Of a stretch of DNA of 64,000 bases, positions 22,649 to 35,629 are shown piece by piece; position 1 is the stretch's first letter, and every line of letters starts with the position of its first letter. The translations under genes and the position numbers were made by a program. Source of the DNA: Fistularia commersonii (lineage: Eukaryota; Chordata; Actinopteri; Syngnathiformes; Fistulariidae); assembly GCA_037954325.1 (NCBI GenBank), contig JBBMNZ010000001.1, positions 25,431,758-25,495,757 on the forward strand, in the 5' to 3' direction. A model generated the notes under the pieces. That model saw only the letters and a list, made by a program, of their open reading frames with translations, ran no database searches and had not been told where the DNA came from.

Positions 22649-22905
22649 CTAAGCTAACTGGACTACACGGCCATTTTAACTGATGAGCAGTAAGGCAGCT
22701 AGCGAGGCTAAACCCCTGGCTTCGTCTGTTAGCGGGATTTTCTCCGCCCGTAATAATTTCATGTGAAACTGAAAGAAAATGTTGGAGTCTTGAGGTTTCT
22801 GTTTAGCCGCATCAATGTGTCTCCTGTTGTGGCTTTGCTAAGCTAACTGCTAAGATAATCGGACTAATCACAGATTAGCTGAGGAGCAGTTAGCGATGCT
22901 ATATG
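22649..22905. repeat. diverged local duplication
   Basis: Two related blocks occur at 22649-22712 and 22837-22905. Each begins 'gctaagctaactg' and ends with a 'gagcagt...agc..gaggcta/gatgcta' pattern. The 'gctaac/gctagc' words recur through the interval. It looks like an old tandem duplication with a spacing of about 188 bp. Confidence 0.45.
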
Positions 22906-23160
22906 AGGACTTCCTTAATGTCTGCTTGTACAAACACTCAGTCAGTTAAAATATAAAAGTACGGTAAAGAAAACAAAACGAAACATTCTACATTGTATTA
23001 CTTCTACTACTATTAATAATAACGCTAATAATAACAATAATAATATAAAATAAATACACATGCAGACTCACTCAGTCACACACACACCATATACAGATGT
23101 CATTTAGATGTAATTGATCTCATTGCACTGATAAAAAAAAGGAAATAAATTGGTGCTAAA

Positions 23161-23326
23161 TTTAAATGGCTAAATCTTATAAAAGAGTTCTTTTTAAAAA
23201 CATACATAGTCAAGTTACAGCAAATAATCCAATTAATACAAATACATTTGTATTGCATTTAAATGGCTAAATCTTATAAAACACTTCTTTTAAAAACATA
23301 CATAGTCAAGTTAATGCAAATAATCC
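23161..23326 (+). repeat. tandem direct repeat, two copies of about 70 bp
   Basis: Copy 1 (23161-23230) and copy 2 (23258-23326) share 'tttaaatggctaaatcttat', then 'aaaacatacatagtcaagtt', then 'gcaaataatcc', with a few substitutions and one or two indels. They are separated by 27 bp. The period is about 97 bp. It is not a recognised transposon. Confidence 0.85.
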
Positions 23327-26300
23327 ATAAACTATTTACTGAGTTGGTAATTCTTTTCTTTTCATCAAAATTCTGCCTAAAATCATGTAAATGAGACCGC
23401 GGGTAACAAGAGAAGAGACTCTCAAGTTTCCCAAACTTTCACCACAACATTAACTTAGTCAGGTAAATATCTCCTTGTTCAATATTTATTCTATATTACA
23501 CTGCCATACCTTACTGAATTAGTTATTACTGTTTCATGAAAATGAGAGTCCTGATGTCATTTTTAATTAAGAGACTAATTAACTTGCTCAGTAAAATGCC
23601 AGTTTCCTTTTTCCAGGGTCACAAATGGGTGAGTAGAGAATGTGTAACGACAGTGTTTGATAAATTAATTGACATAAAGGGACGTGAAGTAACAAAAGAG
23701 CACTGTGTGGGATATTGATTTTGCAGTTGCACATGAAGAACACTCCATGTCCGAGCGATGACGGACAAATGACTTCCGATAGTAATGGTCTTCTCAGCTG
23801 GTTTAAAATCTATTTGAAATATGTATGAACCGACCATACTGAAACGACAATCATTCATTCTGTTCTCTATTAATGCATTATTAATACTTATAGATTCTAA
23901 CTAAGCTCATAGTGTCTTGCTTTTCTTTTTACTTAACAAAGAAATAAAAAACTGGGGTTAGATTAACTTCCTATTTAAATGAATTCTGACACAGTTGCAT
24001 TGAACAGGATTGTAAATGTATAATTCAAATGACTGAAAATATGTTTTATTATAATCATGTCCACTTTAGAATTTTGCACCAATAATTATGGCTAAAAAAA
24101 TAGATATAGATGATTTCTTGCCGGTTAAATTGTGTGATTTTACCAAATGATGGCATTTTAGTTGACTTTGAAGAGAAGAATTGGGACCGAAACTCAGCGC
24201 ATCAATGGGTTTTCATGTTGGTCCATAAAGGGGAATTCACTTAACCAGTTGTCAGAATACCCAGTTTTTCTGTATTATTTTAAAAATGTTGCAAATAAAA
24301 ACGTTCTTTACTCAGGTGTTCATGAGCAAAAGTCAAATAATGATGGACCGCCTCCAAATATGGAACTCATCTTGTGCAATGATGTAAATGGTACAGTACA
24401 TATACACACATTTATGCTCCAACAGGAATGAATGGGCATTCATGAAATACAAAGAAGCCAGAGCCTCATAATAATGTTCCTGCATCACTCAGGCCAACAA
24501 GCCTCCAATAGCCAACAAATAAAAAAAAAAAACTCTCTGGCAAACTGTCACCATATCAACTATTCTTTGCAGTGTCCAAGATATGAAAATGAAGCCCAAA
24601 CAGTTCTTCTTGGACGAAAAATGCAGCGAGAATACAGCCAAAGGGATGATGTCAACAACAAAAAAACATCTGTAGTTTCTCTTTGCACTCCATGTAACAG
24701 GATGGCATGGGAAAAAATAAAGGAACGTCCGTAGAGAGATGTCCTCCCGCCAGCATAGAGTTCCCTTGTCAACGTAGCTAAATAGCTTTCTGTTTAATAG
24801 CCAGCAAACAGAAGGAAGGGGGAAGAAAAAAAAAAAAACATTTACACGGGGCTGAATATTGAAAAATGACACCCTCGATCTGTCGCAGCTTACTGTATCT
24901 TAGAAAGCGCATTCAGATGGTGTGAATGAACGCCGAAGAAGGACATACATACAGTAACTGATGGTTAACGGTAAAGAAAGTGTCTCCGGATTAATTTACA
25001 GTTCCACTTCTGTCTAATCAAATGGCTCTTTATTTTATCAAAAAAAAAAATGTGCAGGAGTGAAGAGTAAAAGAGATGCAAGGGAGATAAGTTGAATGAA
25101 AAACGAGTCACTGGAGATGCAGGAATCCTCTCGACCTCATTTGTGAGCTCTGGTATTTACTGCTGCTATCAGATGTGGATTAGAGGGAGATCACAGAGGA
25201 AAGTCGTTTTATCTCATTCACGCATTGAATATTATTAAATCATCACTGAACTGGAGCAAGCTCTTACTGAATCCTTCCAGACTGACATTTTCCTTTGACT
25301 CATTAGGCTGGTTAAAACAGCGAAACACGTCCAATGTCTTTTCTTGTCTCATATGAAAGAGTACATTTTTATCATATGTTTTATATTTTGTGACGGATCA
25401 GGCATTGGAAAACTGTTTGGGTTTTTTTAAATGCTGTGTGGATAGTCAGTTTTCAACAGCCCTTTAAAAGTTGTCTCCATTGCAAAATTGATCATTTGCT
25501 TAAGTTACTCTTTTTACCCTAATTCAAATTCAATAAAATCAATTTCCCTAAAGGGGAATGCAAATATTTCATCATTGGAAGCCTTATCAGAAATACCTGA
25601 GAAATGGTCAACGTAATTTCACCTTTTTTAGTATGTTATTCTGTTTTGTTAAGTTGGTTAATTTGATATGTTTGCAGCTCTTGCAGCTGAGGTTTGAGGC
25701 ATTTCAAAGTGGCACGCCATGCAACTGGCAGACAAATAAATCCGAGTTTAATGCAACTTTAATATATGAGAAAGTTTCATTGCGGACAGCTCGAACGAAC
25801 GAATGAATCACAAAACGTCTCAACTTTTCCCAGGGAGCTTCACGTCTCCAACCCTCCACCCAAACCCTCGGCACCATCGTAATGACGACCATGTGGCCCC
25901 ATAATCCTTATCTCCTCCCCATCAAATCTAACCTTAGATGTGACTTTGAGCCTGTGCTCATTTGAATCTAAATTCCCTGATCATTCCCTAATAACCCAAA
26001 TCAAGAGTTTCGTACTTAAACCAAACCAGACCTCGTCTTGTCGGTAAAATCACAAAGCGTTGTATTTTTTTTTGACCCACTTGCTTTGGTGCAGATCTTA
26101 AGTCGGACTCCAATCCCATGCGATACTTTCCCTTCCAAAAGACTGCGTTGTCAGTAAAAAGATGGAGTCTTACAGCGTGATATGTAATACGGTGACGGAG
26201 GATGCAACTGGCCTACTAGCTGGAGAGGGATTAGGATTTTCCTTGAAAATGTGCACGAGCGAGGAATATTTATGTTTCTCAATTTGGCTTGTCCACTTGA

Positions 26301-29300
26301 AGCCTTCTCAGATCTACATGCGCCCCAGAACTCTAGTGAGCAAAAGAAACTTTACATTTCTCGGTTATTATCAGGCTTTCTCCTCAGAACAGGGAAAACA
26401 GGTCATTTGTACTTATTCGTATAATTTCTATGACAGCGCCTTTATATAAAAAGTCTTATTTTATCTATGAGATACAGTGCACATGGTGCAGTTGCATCAG
26501 ATCTTACACTGATATACATAGTAATTCTAATATGTAGCGCTGAAGGGGTGCTAGTTTGACATATTTTATTAAAGTAGAGCTGTGAGCACAAGATTATGGT
26601 ATGAAATAAAACTCCCCTGAGGGGTCTTGGCTGAAACATCATTATCCATATGTTTAAATTTTCTGTTTGCTTTTGCCGGCTTCTTCAGCTGACCTGCTGT
26701 GAACTGATGAAAATATTTGAGTTTGTACAAACACTTAATAATCAATATTGGAAGTTTGCCAATTAAGCATGGCTATTTTCTATATATATATGATGGTAGT
26801 GTATTTCCTAGAAGCTTATTGGTTTCACATGGACTTGAGAGATTTTTATTCATGTGAAATGCAATGTATATACCGGCCCCATGGTTGCATTTAAGATTAT
26901 ATCCCAGAATATTGAGCATATTCTAAAAAAAAGCCTTTTAATGTCGATCATCTCGTTTCATTCTATTCATTATTTCATGGCGAACAAGTCCAGACAACAC
27001 TTGAAATTAACGATATATCAAAATGGATCAGATTAAAAGGAAAAACAAAGCTTACGCACTTTACAGATTTAGACTTAAATTATGTGGTCGTAGCTTCCCC
27101 TATTCTCATTTAAAAAAAAAAAATGCTCTTAATGATCTTCAGGCAATAAAAAAAAGAATTACAAAAAGTTCAGAAAACAGCATTTTTAAGCAGAATTTTA
27201 ATGTCCCATTTTTATTTTCATTTTTACTTGCCTTGCCAACCATTGTGCCTAATGGGGAAAGAGATGACCATCGCTGCCAACCAGGAAATACATCTTGTCT
27301 TTTAATGTGGAGTCGTAAATGATGGAAAATCTGGTCACTGGCAGTGAAACTGTAGCTTGAACTTGACCGATGACATGTAGCTATATTTGAAGGCACTCTG
27401 AGACTCTGCCAACTCCTCAACATGTGATTATATAATGCTTTTTTGCCAATTATTTTTTTTTTTAGGTCAAAACTATAAGAGAAGCACAGAACTGTGACAG
27501 CAGGGACCTTGAGATTCAAAATGTGGTTGTGCTTAGTCAGCAAAACCAGTTGGAAGTTTTTATTCTTTTGGTTTAACTGCAAAAATCTAGATCCTCTTCC
27601 TCACGGTTCACATAGCACTTAACTTTTTAAATAATCAAATTACCTTTAATAACCAAATCCAGCATGTTTTGTGCTTTTCACCCGTAACAACTCAATAGTG
27701 AGGGTAAAACCACCCAATAATAATTTGCGTCGTCGACCTTTAATGGAGTGGCTCATTGAAAGATCACAAAAATCAATATCATTATGATAACATGCATCAG
27801 TATGAGATCTAAGAACTCCCTAGATTTAGCATTTGTGCGCCTTCAGTGCTATGCTTATGGTTTCGTGGCTGAGGGAATATTCTCTCACAGCAACTAATTT
27901 TGTCAGGAAAACATTCGTCATTCGGCGAATTATTCGCGGATATGTGAAGCACAGTAGAAATGACACATCACACTCCTGAGTCATTTGTTTCACTCAACAC
28001 ACTGCCGACTTAACACAACCCCGAGCAAATGTCACTCCTTCTCAAACTCGCACTGTCACCTGATAACTAACAAGCACCAGTGTTACACAAACAGCGTAAC
28101 AGGAAAACAAAGCGTATACTGAATTAAACCCCTGATAAGGTATAAAAACCTTGTTATTCTGGAGGTTCATCAAAAACCTCTTATAATGATGAGGATGATG
28201 GTTGTTGTTCTTAATATCATTATTATTAATTTTAGTAGTGGTAGTAACAATAATATTTACCATTTTGTTGAACATGAAACACTCAACACGTATACAATAT
28301 TTAGAAAATTATCAAAGTATCACAGCTTTATTTTAGAATTCAAAAAATAGAATTGGTCTTTTATTTGTATTTATTTAGCTTAAATGTCGCGCATGGTTTC
28401 AATGGATCTCTGCATTTAATCCTTAGACCCACTCTGATAAAGTAACACATTACTGTTTTGCATATGTCTTAATTTAGGTTGCTTTACATTAATTTTTCAT
28501 AAATGTTTGCTGTTGCTTGTCGGTTATATAAGAGCCTGAACTGCAGGGAGCTTACAGTGCCTCCTATAGGATGAACTTGACCTCGTGGTGACATGGATGC
28601 AGTTTTTTGCTGAGTAAATGCAGAACTGATCCTGTTGGCGCAGAAGTGATTTTCAAAAAATCCAAAGTTGTTGTGTTCTGTTTTTTAAATTGTCATCAGG
28701 AGATCTCTTGGCTCAGTGAGGCTATCTGTTGTATTTTCTTGCGCGTGGAATCAATACACCAAAAAGAAAACCCAAAATATTTGTTTTGTACTTTCTGATA
28801 ATATTAGAATTCACCAGAGCACATCTGCAGTGCAGCAAGGTTACCGAGTTCAAAGCGTTCTGATACTATCAGCCTTCCATCAGCTGCTCTCCAACGTGGA
28901 AACACAAGGAGCTGAGTCAGAAATTTGCCAATTAAAAAGCTCACACCACAACAAAACATGTTGATTTGGGGATGATGTGGCAGGAGAGAAAATGAGGAGG
29001 TGAGAAAAAAAAAAGGAGGGGGGAAGGGGGGATGGGAGTAGGAGGAAAGGCCAGTGAAGTAAAGGGGGAACAAAACAGAGGAAGGAGGCAATCCGTGCAT
29101 CACTCCGCTGGGAGCCACAGCTCCTGCCTTCCTCCAAGACCTTCAAGTCAGAGCCGTCTACCACTTCAGAGAAAACACACACCCCCACCTCTGTCTCTCA
29201 ACACCCGCAACAGCTGTCAGCTACCATTGGACCCCTCTGAGGTGCATGTGTGTGTGCGTGCATGCACGCGCGATAGGTGCACGTGTACGTCATTCATCCG

Positions 29301-29518
29301 GGGAGTATATGGATTTATGCCACAGTATTTGTATGTGGGTGGCAACGAAAACACAAAGGCTTCATTATTTTCCCCTTTTTAAAATGTAAGAGATAGATAC
29401 TCTGCTGTGACTAAATATTTCAAAATAAAAAAATGGATAGTGGTGCAATGCAACAGTGTCTTTTGGTATGACCACATATTTTTTGTATTATGCGAGCAAA
29501 TTTCTTCAACGAGTGCTT

Positions 29519-29521
<3 letters not shown>
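23327..29521. other. non-coding stretch, no gene recognised
   Basis: AT-rich, mostly single-copy-looking DNA with short A/T tracts (for example 24822-24838, 25040-25050, 27111-27123). A candidate conserved block at 25100-25310 is listed separately. No exon, RNA gene or element end was recognised. Confidence 0.45.
25100..25310. other. candidate conserved non-coding element
   Basis: This is a repeat-free block with enhancer-like words: GGTATTTACTGCTGCTATCA, AGATGTGGATTAGAGGG (a bicoid/OTX-type GGATTA), TTGAATATTATTAAATCATC, and TTTGACTCATTAGG (an AP-1/homeodomain overlap). Its balanced composition contrasts with flanking AT-rich DNA. Inference only. Confidence 0.22.
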
Positions 29522-29571
<50 letters not shown>

Positions 29572-29615
29572 ATGTATGTATGTATGTATGTATGTATGTA
29601 TGTATGTGTGTATGT

Positions 29616-29669
<54 letters not shown>

Positions 29670-29698
29670 ATATGTTTGTGTGTGTGTGTGTGCGCGCA
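29522..29698. repeat. compound (TG)n/(TATG)n microsatellite
   Basis: This is a continuous simple-repeat tract of about 177 bp: (TG)n, then about a dozen TATG units, then mixed TGTA/TG, then a second long (TG)n with terminal TATG/TATA and GCGC. All open frames here on both strands (poly Cys-Val or poly His-Thr) are products of the repeat. Confidence 0.95.
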
Positions 29699-32600
29699 TA
29701 TCCATCCCTCCTAATTGATGGCTGGTTACCAGGCACTGGTTTTATGTGGTTTGAGTCTCTGTTAAGCCTCCTTAGATGCCGCTGCAGCGCTCCTTTACTG
29801 GATCAATACACAATATTGTTTTACACACTCCACACACTGCGTTGCCGATTGGGAAATCACCCAGTCGGCGACAACGCCCTGTCATTGTTGTGTGGAAAAA
29901 GACAGAGAGCTGTATGTGACTCTGTGTGTGTGTGTGTGAGCGTGCATTCTAGGGAATGAGGAAAACCTTAAGGAGGTGTTGCATTTTTTTAACAAATAGC
30001 GCTGCTTGAATTCACTCACAAATTCATCACTACGCTTTAAGTGTCGCTGTGTTTTGTCGTGAAGCTGTGTGTGTTTGTGAGTGTGTGTTATGTGTTTGTA
30101 TCAAAGTAGTTATATCATTACTTGAATGCATTTACTAAATGACCAACTTAAAAGATGTCCTGCAGACAGTTATTAATGAACTCATTAACTTGTTTAAATA
30201 TTCCCTCCAGTAACCCAGTTTGTTGAAGAGGACCTATTATCTTGTGCAGTTTGTTTTGCATATCAATTCAACAGTCCGCAGACTCAGTCTTTTTAGAGTG
30301 CATGCAACCTGGAGGCTTCCCATTTCCATGCCGTACAGTTAAATATTGTACCAGAACTGGCCTCCAAATTATTTGTGATTTCACAAATCATGCCCATTGG
30401 CCCGCGTCCTGAAAATCAGGTTTTCAACAAGCTCAAAGAAACTTTCATCACTGAAGGTAAAAATAGGTTTTCTGCACCCTCGTCGTTGTACATGGCAAAG
30501 ATAAAACATTCAACCAAAAACAAGGCTAAAAACACATTTTTCACTGCAGGGGGTCTTTGAGCTGTTGGATAAACACTGAATTTTTCAAACAACTTTGAAA
30601 ATGATGAACCAGATTGTGTGTAAAGCCTCTTAGACCGTCTTACCACAGTTGACAGGTAGCGTTCATGGAGGGCCGGTGCAGGGAGCAATAAAAAATGCAT
30701 ATCTTGCTATTTATGGAGCTGAAATTTCATGTGTTATGCAAGGCTGCACCACATGGTACTTCATAACCTGTCCCAACCTAATACCACAGTGTTTGTGTGT
30801 GTGTGTGTGTGTCAAGCAATGTAGCAAAATGAGTGTATGCCGTGAGCATTTGACTACTAAAGACCTGAAAAGCCTTGAATCAATACTGCTAATGAGAGTC
30901 TTAGTGCAGCAAGAGGTGGGATAGAAAGTCTCTCACCCTGTTCTTTCAATTTGTCTCTCCCTCCTCCCGTCCCACCTGTTTACCTCATGTTTCTCTCCTC
31001 CTCTTCCTCCATCAGGTTCCCTTCTCGGTTTGTATGTTATGTCACCCTAATATGGAGCTGAGAATGTGGAAAAAAAAAAAAGAAGATATTTGGATTTGAA
31101 ATTTAATTAAATTAAAATTAGGTGTTGGATACACAACAGGGATACATTAAGCCAGTCTGTCCCCAGGATAATTAGGATGAGTTTAATTATACAGAGCATC
31201 ACTGATCAAACCTTATAAATATCTATTTTGAATAAATCATTTTCTTGTAATTGCTAACTTTCCTTTTAACTACTTTACTTTCATGCTGATTTTCAGTTAA
31301 TTTGTTTCTTACTTGTCCCTGCAAATTACCGCATCATGTCTTGCATATTCCAAACACTTGACTTTTTTTTGCCAGATTTTTATGCTAGTATTCAAAATGT
31401 AGTATTTTCTTAAATTTCACACCTTGTAACCATACTCCGCTATGTCTCATTATTAAATTCCCCAGTGCATTTACTGTTTTTATATGTCACATTTATATTT
31501 CTATTTGACTGATTTACTCATTCGTCTTTGTCCTCGATTAAAAGAAAAAATTCCCTGAAAATGTATAAGTAATGTACTATCATTTAAAATGCAACGTAAA
31601 AGTATACTCGCTTCGGGGAAAAAAACTCAAAAAAGAGAATGATCCGAAAGATAGCGAAAGAATAATCCGCGTCTGCACATGTTTCATTATTGTCAATATT
31701 GAAAAATAATTTCAAAAATCAGTGTGTATGGATACCCTGCCCAGAGCCTCGTATTCTTCCATTTTAACTCCGGAAATCTGGCCACCCTCCCCATCTCAGC
31801 CCATCATGTGGGCGTCATGGAGAGGGAAACCACATCTTCCCTTCCCTTCTCAGCCGCGCTTTCCACCGCTCCTCCACTCTGTCAAATTGACTATTCCCAT
31901 TTTTTCTGGAAGCGGAGGCAGCTGAGGCCTTTTGGACTCGCGTATCCTGTAATATCGCAATATTCAATCTTTGCGGTTCTGCGATGCAGTCAAACCTCTA
32001 CTGCGAATCGCGGTGACCTTAACACGCTTGTCACATTTAAAATGCAGACCTTGTAGTCGTGAGTTTAATGTAGCCATTGATTTCCATTGATTCCTGTGTT
32101 GTACGAGAATCACCCGACTCTTATAACGCAGATATCATTTGTAATTCATCACAGGAGGACAGGCGGCGGTAATAATTGTCAGTATTAAAATACGGATGAA
32201 TAGTATCCATATACTATTGTATAATAGTAGCATTACAAGTGGTTGAGAGTGTGTATCACATTTTGGCATCATACAAGCTGCCCTATTGAAATACGCAATC
32301 ATTTCCCTGTGATCGTTTTTGACATTTTGTCGCTAATCTGAGCTCCGTGATTGCAATTCCATATATTTTTCAATTTGTCGGCAACAGTCATTTGTCAGAG
32401 GGGATGCTGCCACTGTTTCCAATCTGTGTGTGAGCGCCACTCTCAAATCACTTCTCTAAAACGGTCCCCAGATGTAATATTTATGTTTATTACAGGAATG
32501 AATTGCATTTCAGACGTTGAGAGGAACGGTCAGAGCCGGCCCAGGCGACTCATACATACCTTTGGCCAGACTTTGACCGTGAGTCTATAACTCAAAGCCC

Positions 32601-33849
32601 TCCGGATATTCTTTGTCACACTTTCTTTTTCTGGCAAAAAAAAAAAAAAGCCCCACAAATTCAGTAAAAGTACCGTCCACCTGTGTGTGGGATTTAGTGT
32701 CATTTATTGGTGAATTTGTAGACTGCGGCCAACTCCCTCCTCCTCCCTTTCCAAGGTGAAGGAGAAGTTACGACGGCCTTCGGGCTGAATTACCTGTCCT
32801 GCAGAGAACCGGTTTCTTCCGCAACGCTTTTATCGCTCATCGTTGTATTTGGTTTGTGAGAGACATCAGCATTTCTCTTTGTTTTGTCCTGTTGCCTGTA
32901 CTTTACTCCTTTTGTTGCTTCTGCACAGCTCGCCATCTTTAACAACAAGGACTCTTGCTCTTTATTCTGTAACTGTGAAAGAAAACAGACGTCTTTGAGT
33001 GCAGGATAAGCGGCGGAAGATGGATGGATGGATGGATGGATGATAACGCCACATAGAATTAATTAAATCCCGTGTAGATATGTATGCACTAAAAAGCACA
33101 ATAGGGTTTTTTAGCTCTGAAGGTGACTAGAAATCCATGAAAACATTTTTATGAATATTATATTCAAGACTCACATAATAACCCTATGGACCTTTAATTA
33201 CTTTGTTTGTTGTTTGATAGCCTTGTATCATCAAATCTGATCAAAATCTGCTAATAGCTATAGTATTATAATGGAGCTGAAAAATATTTTCACTTGAAAT
33301 TTGGTGAAATGAAGCAATCATTTCTTGTTTGTTTGTCATCCTGTTTCCTGTTAGGTTAGGCTACGTGAGAATCAATACGCCGCTGTTTTAGACAATAATT
33401 GTCCAATTTCGTCTTTAAAATGTTTCAATACGTGGCATCTCCGAGGACTGAACAAAAAGTTGGATGACAAAGTGCTAAAAGATGTGGATGGTTTTTTTTG
33501 CAATTGCTGATGTTTTGCGGATCCAATCTAATTTGGCTTCCAACCCCGCTGTGGCTGAATCAATCAGAACAAAGGATGAGGACACTCTGGATCGACAAGA
33601 CCTCAGACAACCTCGGCCGTGCCGGAAAATCCGTCTGCTACAACAGCGACGCTGGTAAGCGCGTCCCCATACCAGCGATTAAATGCAAACGAAAAAAAAA
33701 CTTTGACTGATGAAGACTACGTTTCCATGGGGACCATGCAATAGATGAAGGAACTGCACAAGCTATTGAATTTGGAAACACCGAGCTGACACTACTGGCG
33801 TATTTCATTGCGTTTATGAAGACGATCCTGAAATCCGCAACCGCCAGGA
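29699..33849. other. non-coding stretch, no gene recognised
   Basis: It contains a (TG)n run at 30790-30813, an A-tract at 31070-31081, AT-rich DNA at 31100-31560 and an isolated V-SINE tail at 32998-33043. No exon was recognised. Confidence 0.45.
32998..33043 (+). repeat. V-SINE 3' tail fragment
   Basis: The words 'gtgcaggataagcggcggaa' and 'gatggatggatggatggatg' are the end of the V-SINE family seen elsewhere in the window (compare 16315-16351). The body of the element is not recognisable upstream. Confidence 0.6.
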
Positions 33850-34220
33850 TTGATGGAATCATGAAAGGGGTACAGGAGAGCAAATCCAGCTTTCAATTCT
33901 CTTAAGCCCGAATTGATGGCTTCAGGGAGATGGAGAGGAAAGTTCACTCATTTGAATCACACCTGCAATGTCCTCTCGGTGTGGGAACTCTGAAAGCAAA
34001 GGGAGGAACGGACGAAAGTGGATTATTTGGAAAATCAAAATCGACAAAAACAATTCACTTCGTAATGGTCTCGCACGAGAAAGTGCGTATTTGAGTCTGG
34101 GTCGGGAAACGGAACAGAAGGTCAGAGAATGAACGGGGAGAAAACCGAATATTAATTCGAAGGCTATAAATATTGAAAAAGTCCACTGCTCGGGAGATTT
34201 GAACCAAAACAGTAGATAAC
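33850..34220 (+). pseudogene. L1-type LINE ORF1 relic
   Basis: In one frame 34009-34056 reads TKVDYLENQNRQKQF. This resembles the L1 ORF1 signature (K-V/I-D-x-LENRSRRNN) at the junction of the coiled coil and RRM. Upstream another frame reads ARIDGFREMERKVHSFESHL (33906-33965), which has the heptad-like pattern of the ORF1 coiled coil. Several stops and frame changes break the region, and the rest of ORF1 is not readable. ORF1 is the RNA-binding chaperone of L1 elements. The call rests on two short motifs, so it is moderate. No L1 ORF2 was recognised nearby; the RT relic at 35.6-36.1 kb has a different motif style. Confidence 0.45.
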
Positions 34221-35600
34221 TTTTGATCAGTTGTTATGATTAGTCCTTTTTTTTTTTTTCGATAATAAATCCAAGCAGCTCACAGATGCTAAGTTAAGAG
34301 CTCAAGATTTACGAGCGCTTCTCTGAACTATTTAGGTAGCAAAGACTTCATTCCAGCAATGAAACACACCAAGAAACACGGAACTGATGCTGTCATCAAC
34401 TGACAGATCAGTCGTTAAAGCAGCTAAGCCTGTAAAGATGACAGAACCCACACAGCATGACTGAATCTGTATCACAAGGATTTCAATATTATGGTGACAT
34501 TTTTTTTTTTCCAACTGTTTTTTCTCTACTTACCAGACCTTGACATCATCTAAATAACATTTTCAAGCAAAGTTCAAAACTCTACCTTTCCTTGCAACAA
34601 TCAGAATCTGATTCTTAAGATTTTAAATCCAAACTTCTTTTTTTAAAGACCATGATATTAAATGCTTTGCCCGGCTGGGACACTTTGCTTTTGGAATATG
34701 TAATTACTACAACGAGACGAAAATTCAAATCTTCTGTTGACCCTCAAAATAATCGATTAGCTTTTCCATTATTCATATGAACGTTCCCAAAAAAAAAAAA
34801 AAGTACGCTTTTGATGTCTTTATCTAACAAAAATCTCAACTTCCATTTTAATTTAAGCAGACTAATGGAAACCACACTGATTAAAGAGAATGCAGTTCTA
34901 TGTGATTTTAGCAGCTACATAGAGAACAAAAAAAATCATATGAGGAATGATTTAATAAATTCTGCTGAGTCTGCCATTTCAAAAACTGTCCATACGACCG
35001 TTCTTACCATATGTGCGTGTTCACATCCGACCCCACAAATGGTCTTAATCTTTTGTTGTTTTTTTTTTTTCAATAACAGGTAAACTGCAACACAGGAGAT
35101 GAAGTAAACATAAATGATTACAAACTTTGTGAGGGAGATACGAGAAACCTAAATTAGGAGTTCTTTGTTTGGATAATTCTGATTGCTGTCTTCTTTTATC
35201 ATGGAAGTAACGTATGACGACTGCACTTCTACAAAATTCCCAAGTGTATGAGAAGTAACGGATCCTTCAGTCTGTAGAGCCACAAGGGACTTTGTCTTAT
35301 TATTTCCTATCCAAGTATATCTTTTCTTTTTTTTATTACAAGTGGTTTCTCCCCAAACTGTATAACAAACCCCCTAAAACCCATGGATAATTTCATACAT
35401 CATGACATTATTGATATCTAAATGTTGTGAGTACAATACTTTATCTAATCCTACATCATATAATTTTGACCAATATAGAGTATAGAACAGTTGTAGCATA
35501 TTATGAGGTAAGGTACAACAGTGTAACCCATTGGTAGTAAACTGGCATTAAATTAAGATTACTCCATAGTTCGTACTTTTAATGTCTTAATAGAGAGAGG
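34221..35600. other. non-coding stretch, no gene recognised
   Basis: AT-rich sequence with T-tracts at 34247-34260 and 35058-35070 and an A-tract at 34790-34802. It could include further decayed LINE sequence belonging to the relics on either side, but nothing readable supports that. Confidence 0.4.
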
Positions 35601-35629
35601 CTGACTGAGATATTTCACAATTATAAAGA

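Noticed and set aside
24489..24872. 127-codon minus-strand open frame with a hydrophobic, Phe-rich sequence
   Set aside because: It begins and ends in A/T tracts, has no recognisable family motif, and no supporting exon signals were seen.
26780..26800. 'tatatatatatga' as a promoter TATA box
   Set aside because: AT-rich context, no downstream transcript or exon pattern; such words occur by chance many times in this window.
29407..29959. Long plus- and minus-strand open frames encoding Cys-Val-Tyr or His-Thr repeats
   Set aside because: They are translations of the TG/TATG microsatellite; dinucleotide repeats stay open in several frames.
30224..30560. 'gaagaggacctattat' as the start of a dispersed non-autonomous element
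   Set aside because: The word is common in fish repeats, but no opposite end or second copy with the same extent is seen here.
31985..32020. 'cagtcaaacctctactgcga' as a possible terminal repeat of a mariner-type element
   Set aside because: No inverted partner or TA-bounded second end was found, so there is too little to call an element.
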